7,948 bases of DNA from Thermoleophilia bacterium (GTDB lineage Bacteria; Actinomycetota; Thermoleophilia; Gaiellales; Gaiellaceae). A program made the translations under genes and the position numbers. The stretch lies in the NCBI GenBank assembly GCA_013362295.1, contig JABFWJ010000037.1, positions 1 to 7,948 on the forward strand. Reading direction: 5' to 3'. Under the pieces are notes generated by a model. The model was not told the origin of the DNA and ran no database searches. It saw only the letters and a list, made by a program, of their open reading frames with translations. Below are positions 1 to 4,826 of this stretch, one piece after another (position 1 is the stretch's first letter; each line of letters begins with the position of its first letter).

Positions 1-2
1 AC

Positions 3-206
3 GCACTCGCTGGGGCGGCCGAGGCCCGCTGGGATCTCGACCTGCTCGACTGCGAGGTGCGCGCGAGCCAGCGTCGCCGGCGGGTGGTCGCGTCGGCGCT
101 CGCGACCGGCCGCGTCACGAAGTGGGACCACCCCGATGGCGACGCCCGCTACATCGACACGGGCGACGACTTCTGGTCGACGCTCGAGCGCGCGCGCCGT
201 CCCTAA
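3..206 (+). CDS. C-terminal end of an unrecognised protein (5' end outside window)
   Basis: An open frame enters from the left edge and ends at TAA (204-206), giving the last 67 residues of a protein. The residues look genuinely coding: the tail has a balanced mix of Asp, Tyr, Trp and Phe (ending roughly TKWDHPDGDARYIDTGDDFW, then STLERARRP), and third codon positions are almost all G or C, as in the confident genes here. An Arg-rich basic patch (residues about 26-31 of the fragment) precedes the acidic/aromatic tail. I do not recognise the family and assign no function. It converges on the serine hydrolase gene, and no intrinsic terminator with a T-run follows it. A weak AGCGT/ACGCT hairpin (221-234) is the only structure just downstream. 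Confidence 0.6.
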   Translation, partial: ALAGAAEARWDLDLLDCEVRASQRRRRVVASALATGRVTKWDHPDGDARYIDTGDDFWSTLERARRP

Positions 207-255
207 CACGGGGAGGGACGAGCGTAAGGACGCTGGCCCAGCCGAGCGCCCTGCA

Positions 256-278
256 CTTTGTGTTGACTCAACACAAAG
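256..278. repeat. Perfect 23-bp palindrome, copy 1 (11-bp arms, 1-base centre)
   Basis: Left arm CTTTGTGTTGA (256-266), single centre base C (267) and right arm TCAACACAAAG (268-278) form a perfect inverted repeat. As DNA it has the form of a homodimer binding site. As RNA it could fold into a 10-bp stem with a 3-base loop, but no T-run follows, so it is not a standard terminator. A second copy lies 42 bp downstream, sharing 19 identical bases. No promoter for a downstream gene is evident, since the genes on both sides point inward. Confidence 0.9.
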
Positions 279-297
279 CTGGCCGACGCCTTCGAAG

Positions 298-320
298 CTT
301 TGTGTTGACTCAACACTTAG
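298..320. repeat. Imperfect 23-bp palindrome, copy 2
   Basis: The left arm CTTTGTGTTGA (298-308) is identical to that of the first palindrome. The centre is C309 and the right arm TCAACACTTAG (310-320) differs from the perfect form at two positions (317, 318). The 15-base core GTGTTGACTCAACAC (302-316) is perfectly symmetric. Centre-to-centre distance to copy 1 is 42 bp, about four turns of B-DNA, so two dimers would sit on the same face. The inner arms (268-280 and 296-308) can also pair with each other over 13 bp around a 15-base loop, offering an alternative fold. Confidence 0.88.
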
Positions 321-363
321 TCGGGGCTCGTCAGGGTGTAGCGAGCAACACTGACCCAGGGGA

Positions 364-382
364 CCGCGGGCCTCACCCGCGG
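364..382. repeat. GC hairpin (7-bp perfect stem, 5-base loop)
   Basis: CCGCGGG (364-370) and CCCGCGG (376-382) pair perfectly around the loop CCTCA. No T-run flanks it on either strand, so it is not a classic intrinsic terminator. Lying between two convergent genes, it could still slow polymerase or protect 3' ends from either side. That role is inference. Confidence 0.5.
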
Positions 383-546
383 GACGCTCGGAGAGACCAT
401 CCCGCTGCCCGAGCAACAGTAGTTTCGCCCGTCAAAGGGACTGACTCTAAGCCCACCTCAGGCGTCGTCGGCGAACTCACTCTGGACCAGGCGATCGACC
501 GGATCGGCGGCAGCACAGAAGACAGCGACATCTCTCGGAACGGGCC

Positions 547-1572
547 CTACAGACACGCGTGCAGGGCCGCGAGCAGGCGCCGCGCGCGCTCGTCGCCATC
601 GAAGCTGCGCAGCTCCGTCGGTGCGTACGAGAAGCCGACGCGTTCCTCGGGCCACGCGCCGTGTGCGGAGCCGCCGGACCCGGTGTGGCCGAACGCGCCG
701 ACGGGCGGCCCGAGCGTGCCGAGCTCGGTCTGCAGCTCGAACCCGACGCCGAATGCGTAGGGGAAGCCCGTGATCGCGCACACTCCGCGCGACAGCTCGG
801 TGCGCCCGAGCGTCAGCGTCCGCGGCCCGAGGATCCGGTCGAGCCGTCCGTACAGGAGCGCGATCGAGCGGGCCGTTCCGATCGCGTTCGCCGCCGGGAT
901 CTCCGACGTGTGGAACGCCGGCTCGTTCCAGGGGAAGTCGGTCAGCAGCGGCCCGTACTGCGCCTCGAGCAGCGAGCGGTCGTCGCCCGCGAAGATGACG
1001 CCGTAGTCGGGGGCGCGCACGAGCTCGGCGACGCGCGGCTCGAGCGCGGGAGGGAGGCCGATCCACAGCTCGAGACCGAGCGGCGCCGCGATCTCGTCCG
1101 CGAAGAACCTCCCGATGGTGCGGCCGTCGATGCGCCGGACGAGCCCGCCGCAGAGCCAGCCGTAGGTGAGCGCGTGGTAGGCGAGACGCTCCCCCGCCGG
1201 CCAGAACGGCGGCTGGGCCGCGATCCGCTGCTCCATCCGCTCGGCGTCGAGCAGCTCCTCGAGCTCGGGCGCCGGCACGAGCCCGGGCAGCCCGGCCGTG
1301 TGCGACACGACATGGCGAACGAGAACGTCCGCCTGCGAGAACTCGGGCCAGTAGGTGGCAACGGGCTCGTCGAGGCGGAGCCGCCCCCGCTCGATCAACG
1401 CGAGCAGGCAGATCGCGACGAGCCCTTTCGTCCCGGAGAAGATCAGGACGAGCTCGTCGTCCTCGCCGAGGTCGACGACGAGCTCGCCGTCGATCGAGGC
1501 GGCAAAGAAGCCGTCCTCGAACGCCGCCGCGACGGGCTCGAAGCCGGGCGCGATTGACCGCCGTTCCTCCAC
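547..1572 (-). CDS. Serine hydrolase, beta-lactamase/EstB-like (class C PBP fold)
   Basis: Probable esterase or amidase that uses an acyl-serine intermediate; members of this Pfam Beta-lactamase family (PF00144) often cleave small esters rather than beta-lactams. With the GTG start at 1572 the protein has 341 residues. The SxxK nucleophile motif is S46-G-T-K49, the general-base tyrosine is Y132 in YHALTYGW, and the KTG-equivalent is H296-T-G in FGHTGSGGS. A conserved HTAGLPG stretch begins at H91. No signal peptide is visible, so it is likely cytoplasmic. The N-terminal part looks about 12-20 residues shorter than family members I know, which usually carry a DLWGG-type segment before SxxK. 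An upstream TTG (1629) would extend the frame, but that extension has no family resemblance and would run into the neighbouring gene. GTG 1572 lies 7 bases past a GACAAT box, suggesting a leaderless transcript. It is divergent from the amidohydrolase gene. The family is secure; the substrate is unknown. Confidence 0.88.
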   Translation of the reverse strand: MEERRSIAPGFEPVAAAFEDGFFAASIDGELVVDLGEDDELVLIFSGTKGLVAICLLALIERGRLRLDEPVATYWPEFSQADVLVRHVVSHTAGLPGLVPAPELEELLDAERMEQRIAAQPPFWPAGERLAYHALTYGWLCGGLVRRIDGRTIGRFFADEIAAPLGLELWIGLPPALEPRVAELVRAPDYGVIFAGDDRSLLEAQYGPLLTDFPWNEPAFHTSEIPAANAIGTARSIALLYGRLDRILGPRTLTLGRTELSRGVCAITGFPYAFGVGFELQTELGTLGPPVGAFGHTGSGGSAHGAWPEERVGFSYAPTELRSFDGDERARRLLAALHACL

Positions 1573-1583
1573 CCCACTATTGT
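1554..1583 (+). promoter_or_regulatory. Candidate promoter for the amidohydrolase-Rieske genes
   Basis: A -35-like TTGACC (1554-1559) is separated by 18 bp from a -10-like TATTGT (1578-1583). Expected transcription starts fall near 1590-1592, which is the TTG codon chosen for the amidohydrolase, consistent with a leaderless mRNA and with the absence of a Shine-Dalgarno sequence. The -35 lies inside the first codons of the divergent serine hydrolase gene. This is inferred from consensus resemblance only. Confidence 0.45.
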
Positions 1584-1584
1584 C
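1578..1584 (-). promoter_or_regulatory. Candidate -10 box for the serine hydrolase gene
   Basis: On the minus strand GACAAT reads from 1584 to 1579, overlapping the opposite-strand TATTGT box. The GTG start codon at 1572 begins 7 bases after it, so transcription could begin at or next to the start codon. No good -35 is seen 16-18 bp upstream, so support is weak. Confidence 0.3.
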
Positions 1585-1591
1585 GTTCGCG

Positions 1592-2692
1592 TTGCGCGCC
1601 GGACCCTTGATCGACTGCGACGTCCACAACTGCTGGTCGGACTCGCGCGAGCTCCTACCCTTCCTGGAGCCGTACTTCCGCGACTTCCTCGAGCGCGGTG
1701 AGCTCCCCGGCGGGCGCGGCTCCTTTCCTCACGCGCACCGGCCGTGGCTGCATCCCGAAGGCTTCATGCGCACCGACGCGTTCCCGCCCGGCGGCGGCCC
1801 GCCCGGCTCGAGCTACGAGTTCCTGCGCGAGCAGCTACTCGACCGCTACGACGTCGAGTACGCGATCCTCACCGGCGACGAGGCGATCGAGGTCTCGACG
1901 CTCGCGAACCCGCGCCTCGCATCGGCGCTCGCGCGCGCGGCGAACGACTGGACGATCGAGACCTGGCTCGCGCGTGACGAGCGCTTCCGTGCGTCGCTCG
2001 TCGTCGCGCCGCAGGACCCCGCCGGCGCGGCGGCCGAGATCCGCCGGCTCGGCGACCATCCGGGTTTCGTCCAGGTGCTCGTCTCGACCGGGTCGCAGCG
2101 GCCCTACGGCGATCCCGTCTACCACCCGATCTGGGACGCGGCGGCCGAGGTCGGGCTGCCGATCGCCGCCCACCTCGGCGGTCAGGGCGGCGTGAACTCG
2201 AATCCGACCGGGTGCGGGCCGCCCACGTTCTTCGTCGAGACGCACGCGCTGCTCTGCGAGACGGGCATGGGGCACGTCGCGAGCCTGATCTGCCACGGCG
2301 TCTTCGAGCGCTGGCCGAGCCTGCGCTTCGTGCTGATCGAATGCGGCGTCGCGTGGCTGCCGGCGATCCTCTGGCGCCTGGACGCCGACTACAAGGCGCT
2401 GCGCAAGGAGACGCCCTGGCTGAAGATGCTGCCGAGCGAGTACGCAGCCGCGCACGTGCGGCTGAGCACGCAGCCGCTCGAGCAGCCCAAGGACCCGCGC
2501 CACCTGTGGAACCTGCTCGAGGCGATCGACGGCGAGCACACGCTCCTCTTCGCCTCGGACTATCCGCACTGGGATTTCGACGACCCGACGCAGCTCCACC
2601 TGCCGCAGGCCTGGGAGCCGCGCATCTTCAGCGAGAACGCGCGGGAGCTCTACGGGCTGCCCGCCCGGGTGGACGCAGCGCTCGCTCGGTGA
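1592..2692 (+). CDS. Metal-dependent amidohydrolase family protein (COG2159/PF04909)
   Basis: TIM-barrel enzyme of the ACMSD / gamma-resorcylate decarboxylase-like branch, which hydrolyses or decarboxylates aromatic or small carboxylic substrates with one divalent metal. In 366 residues the expected ligands are visible: D10-V-H12 in IDCDVHN near the N-terminus, H194 in AAHLGG, a probable catalytic H235 in ICHGVFERWP, and D323 in ASDYPHWDFD. The first metal motif is DxH rather than HxH, as in decarboxylase-type members that use ExH. There is no signal peptide, so it is cytoplasmic. Start choice: the frame is open upstream to 1355, but that part is antisense to the serine hydrolase and unlike the family. 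Homologues begin just before the IDCDVH strand. TTG at 1580, 1592 or 1607 are possible; 1592 best fits a leaderless promoter. Its TGA overlaps the GTG of the Rieske gene, implying coupled translation. The exact reaction is not determinable. Confidence 0.88.
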   Translation: MRAGPLIDCDVHNCWSDSRELLPFLEPYFRDFLERGELPGGRGSFPHAHRPWLHPEGFMRTDAFPPGGGPPGSSYEFLREQLLDRYDVEYAILTGDEAIEVSTLANPRLASALARAANDWTIETWLARDERFRASLVVAPQDPAGAAAEIRRLGDHPGFVQVLVSTGSQRPYGDPVYHPIWDAAAEVGLPIAAHLGGQGGVNSNPTGCGPPTFFVETHALLCETGMGHVASLICHGVFERWPSLRFVLIECGVAWLPAILWRLDADYKALRKETPWLKMLPSEYAAAHVRLSTQPLEQPKDPRHLWNLLEAIDGEHTLLFASDYPHWDFDDPTQLHLPQAWEPRIFSENARELYGLPARVDAALAR

Positions 2693-3048
2693 CCGCGCAG
2701 GAGCGTTTCTTCGCCTGTCGCGCCGAGGAGGTGCCGGAGGGCGAGCGCGTGCTGTGCCGGCTCGACGGCAAGAGCGTGGGCGTCTTCAACGTCGGGGGCG
2801 AGTTCTTCGCACTGCACAACCGCTGTCCGCACAAGGGCGGCGCCCTCTGCGAGGGGCCGGTGACCGGGACGACCGTGCCTTCCGACGACTTCGACTACGT
2901 GTACGGGCGCGCGGGACGACTGATCCGCTGTGCGTGGCACGGCTGGGAGTTCGAGCTCGAGACGGGCCGCTCGCTCGTCGATCCCTCGATCCGCGCGAAG
3001 ACGTTCGGGGTCGTCGTGGAGGACGGCAACGTCTATGTCCTGATCTGA
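2689..3048 (+). CDS. Small stand-alone Rieske [2Fe-2S] protein
   Basis: A 119-residue Rieske ferredoxin-type protein that would carry electrons, typically to an oxygenase, or act as a small redox subunit. The cluster ligands are complete: C46-P-H48 in NRCPHKGG and C80-A-W-H83 in IRCAWHGWEF. There is no transmembrane segment and no catalytic mononuclear-iron domain, so this is not an oxygenase alpha subunit, and there is no fused reductase. The segment between the two ligand pairs is 31 residues long and contains an acidic/aromatic insert (about 64-71). GTG 2689 overlaps the preceding TGA by 4 nt (GTGA), so translation is probably coupled to the amidohydrolase, and the two proteins are expected to work in the same pathway. 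No oxygenase or ferredoxin reductase is in the window, so its partner is unknown. Confidence 0.9.
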   Translation: MTAQERFFACRAEEVPEGERVLCRLDGKSVGVFNVGGEFFALHNRCPHKGGALCEGPVTGTTVPSDDFDYVYGRAGRLIRCAWHGWEFELETGRSLVDPSIRAKTFGVVVEDGNVYVLI

Positions 3049-3070
3049 CCATCAAACGCTGATGCGTCTA

Positions 3071-3099
3071 TTGCAACGACCATCGAGGTTGCTTATGGT
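3071..3099 (+). promoter_or_regulatory. Candidate promoter of the ABC transporter operon
   Basis: TTGCAA (3071-3076) and TATGGT (3094-3099) are spaced by 17 bp and each matches four of six sigma-70-type consensus bases. Transcription would start near 3106, giving a leader of about 37 bases that carries the ribosome-binding site of the binding-protein gene. This is consensus resemblance only; read-through from the Rieske gene remains possible, since no terminator separates them. Confidence 0.4.
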
Positions 3100-3112
3100 C
3101 GAACGACGTTCG
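3100..3112. promoter_or_regulatory. Short inverted repeat at the expected transcription start
   Basis: CGAAC (3100-3104) and GTTCG (3108-3112) are inverted around GAC, directly after the candidate -10 box. A repressor bound here would cover the transcription start, so it is a possible operator. It is only 5 bp per arm and could be chance. Confidence 0.25.
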
Positions 3113-3127
3113 TATCCCACCGAGACC

Positions 3128-3140
3128 GGAGGCGAGAGGG
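3128..3140 (+). promoter_or_regulatory. Ribosome-binding site deciding the binding-protein start
   Basis: GGAGG (3128-3132), followed by a purine-rich GAGAGGG run to 3140, sits 10 bases before ATG 3143. This supports ATG 3143 over the in-frame upstream candidates at 3062 and 3095. The latter falls inside the proposed -10 box. Confidence 0.65.
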
Positions 3141-3142
3141 CC

Positions 3143-4774
3143 ATGGACGGCGAAGAGGGGACGAGGATCGACGAAGAGGCGCGGGCACAGGGGATCTCGC
3201 GCGAGGAGCTGCTGAAGCGCGCGGCCGTCGCCGGCCTCGCCATCGCGGGCGCCGGCGGCCTTGCCCGCTCGGCCACCGCCGCCATCGACGCTTCGTTCCC
3301 GAAGCGCGGTGGCACGTTCCGCCTCGGCGTGCCGGGTGGATCGGCGAAGGACATCATCGACGGCCAGTACATCGTGACGACGCCCGACATCGCGCGCATG
3401 ATGACCGGCTGGGAGACGCTCGTCGTGAACGACGGGCAGTTCAAGCTGAGATTCGACGGGCTCGCGGAGGAGGTCAGCCCGAACGAGGCTGCCGACCAGT
3501 GGACGATCCGCGTTCGCCACGGGATCGAGTTCCACAACGGGAAGACCCTGGGCGCCGCCGACGTCAGGTATTCGCTGCAACGGCTGATCAACCCGAAGGT
3601 GGGGCTGGGCGGGCAGGCGCTGCTCGCCTCGATCGACCCGGCGCGGATCAAGAAGCTCGACAAGCGAACGGTGCGGCTGTTCCTGAAGCAGCCGGACGGG
3701 ACGATCCTGGACGCGCTGACGCTGTACACGAACACGATCGTCCCCGTCGGCTACAGCCCGACCGGGGCCGGCAAGGCCAACCCGAACGTCGGCACGGGCG
3801 CCTACAAGCTGCAGAGCTTCACGCCGGGCCAGCAGTCGGTGCACGTCCGGAATCCGAACTACTGGCGGTCCGGGCAGCCGTTCTTCGACAAGGTCGTGAT
3901 CATCGACTTCCCGGACGACACGGCGCGCGTCAACGCGCTGCTCGGCGGTCAGGTCGATGCGATCACCGACGTCCCGCCGGCGCTGATCCCGCTGATCAGC
4001 AACCACTCCGGGACGAAGGTGCTGGAGTCGCCGGGCGCCGCCTGGCCGCCGATCTGCATGCGCGTCGACCAGGCGCCGTTCAACGATGTCCGCGTGCGGC
4101 AGGCGTTCCGGCTGATCGCCAACCGGCCGCAGATGGTGCAGCAGGCGTTCTCGGGCCACGGCCGCATCGGCAACGACGTCTACTCGCCGTTCGACGAGGC
4201 ATACGACACCTCGCTGCCGCAGCGGCACCAGGACATCGACCGCGCGAAGTCGCTGCTCAAGGCGGCCGGGCAGGAGGGGCTGACGGTCGACCTGCAGACG
4301 ACGGCCGCGGCGCTCGGGATGAACGAGGGAGCGCAGGTCTTCGCGCAGCAGGCAAAGGCGGCCGGCGTCAAGGTGAACGTGAAGGTCCTCGACGGCGGCA
4401 CGTTCTACGGCAACCAGTATCTGAGCTGGACGTTCTCGACCGACTTCTGGAACCCGAAGAGCTACCTCTCGCAGGTGGCGGCGGGCAGTGCCCCCAACTC
4501 GCCGTACAACGAGACGCACTGGCCGGACTCGAAGCACCAGAACTTCCTGTCCCTCTACAACAAGGCGAAGAAGACGGCCGACCGGAAGAAGCGCTTCGCG
4601 ATCGAGCATCAGATGCAGAAGATGGAGTACGACGCCGGCGGTTACATCATCTGGGGCTTCAACAACCGGCTCGACGGCTACAGCTCGAAGGTCAAGGGGC
4701 TCAAGACCGGCTACAAGAGCACCCTTGCCCTGAACCAGTTCGGCAACGGGTACCGGACCATTTGGTTCGGCTGA
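3143..4774 (+). CDS. ABC transporter substrate-binding protein, family 5 (Dpp/Opp-type)
   Basis: Extracytoplasmic receptor that captures the substrate of the importer encoded downstream. The 543-residue length is typical of SBP_bac_5 (PF00496) proteins, which bind peptides, opines, nickel chelates or other small amides and sugars. Family hallmarks are WTIRVRHGIEFHNGK starting at W120, the ADVRYSLQRL helix after it, GTGAYKL from residue 217 and a following RNPNYW. The mature chain begins around FPKRGGTFRLG. The leader is unusual: an acidic N-region, then S19-R-E-E-L-L-K25, a hydrophobic stretch at 27-41 and an A44-T-A46 site that could be cleaved. It resembles a twin-arginine leader (SRRxFLK) with the second Arg replaced by Glu, and there is no lipobox Cys. 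The start is chosen by the GGAGG site. The gene is first in the transporter operon and is separated from the permeases by a strong hairpin. The ligand cannot be predicted. Confidence 0.92.
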   Translation: MDGEEGTRIDEEARAQGISREELLKRAAVAGLAIAGAGGLARSATAAIDASFPKRGGTFRLGVPGGSAKDIIDGQYIVTTPDIARMMTGWETLVVNDGQFKLRFDGLAEEVSPNEAADQWTIRVRHGIEFHNGKTLGAADVRYSLQRLINPKVGLGGQALLASIDPARIKKLDKRTVRLFLKQPDGTILDALTLYTNTIVPVGYSPTGAGKANPNVGTGAYKLQSFTPGQQSVHVRNPNYWRSGQPFFDKVVIIDFPDDTARVNALLGGQVDAITDVPPALIPLISNHSGTKVLESPGAAWPPICMRVDQAPFNDVRVRQAFRLIANRPQMVQQAFSGHGRIGNDVYSPFDEAYDTSLPQRHQDIDRAKSLLKAAGQEGLTVDLQTTAAALGMNEGAQVFAQQAKAAGVKVNVKVLDGGTFYGNQYLSWTFSTDFWNPKSYLSQVAAGSAPNSPYNETHWPDSKHQNFLSLYNKAKKTADRKKRFAIEHQMQKMEYDAGGYIIWGFNNRLDGYSSKVKGLKTGYKSTLALNQFGNGYRTIWFG

Positions 4775-4783
4775 CCGGACAAC

Positions 4784-4812
4784 CCGGGGCCGCGCACCGC
4801 GCGCGGCCCCGG
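4784..4812 (+). repeat. Strong intercistronic stem-loop between binding protein and permease
   Basis: CCGGGGCCGCGC (4784-4795) and GCGCGGCCCCGG (4801-4812) form a perfect 12-bp all-GC stem with the loop ACCGC. There is no T-run after it; instead a GAAGG ribosome-binding site follows almost at once. This fits an mRNA-stabilising or attenuating hairpin that keeps the binding-protein message more abundant than that of the permeases, as known for malE-malF and other importer operons. The role is inferred; the structure is directly visible. Confidence 0.85.
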
Positions 4813-4826
4813 CGAAGGTGCGGACG

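Larger units (their letters stand above)
207..546. other. Convergent intergenic region without a confident gene
   Basis: About 340 bp lie between two genes that point at each other. I see no coding frame here with the codon usage of the neighbours, no tRNA-like fold and no canonical terminator (GC stem plus T-run) on either strand. Base composition is visibly less GC-rich than the flanking genes. Recognisable contents are the two palindromes at 256-320, a 7-bp hairpin at 364-382, a 9-base direct repeat CGAGCAACA (342-350 and 410-418), and a coding-like stretch at about 431-511 that may be a gene relict. Confidence 0.7.

Noticed and set aside
263..310. TTGACT elements inside both palindromes as -35 promoter boxes
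   Set aside because: No acceptable -10 box occurs 16-18 bp downstream of either one, on the plus strand, and no gene follows.
384..463. Glycine-riboswitch-like fragments (GGAGAGACC, GAGCAA, CAAAGGGAC, CTCAGGC)
   Set aside because: The pieces occur in the wrong order and spacing for the aptamer, and no plus-strand gene follows; the downstream DNA is antisense to the serine hydrolase.
559..1557. Plus-strand open frame of 332 residues opposite the serine hydrolase
   Set aside because: Its translation is Arg/Glu/Ala-rich without domain character, whereas the minus strand carries all serine-hydrolase motifs.
1355..1591. Upstream extension of the amidohydrolase to ATG 1355
   Set aside because: The added 79 residues are Ser/Arg/Pro-rich, antisense to the serine hydrolase and unlike the family, whose proteins start just before the DCDVH motif.
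1573..1629. Serine hydrolase start at TTG 1629
   Set aside because: The extra 19 residues do not resemble the family and would overlap the coding start of the divergent gene; GTG 1572 fits better, though not proven.
4784..4812. Intrinsic terminator after the binding-protein gene
   Set aside because: The stem is strong but no T-run follows, and the permease ribosome-binding site starts immediately downstream.
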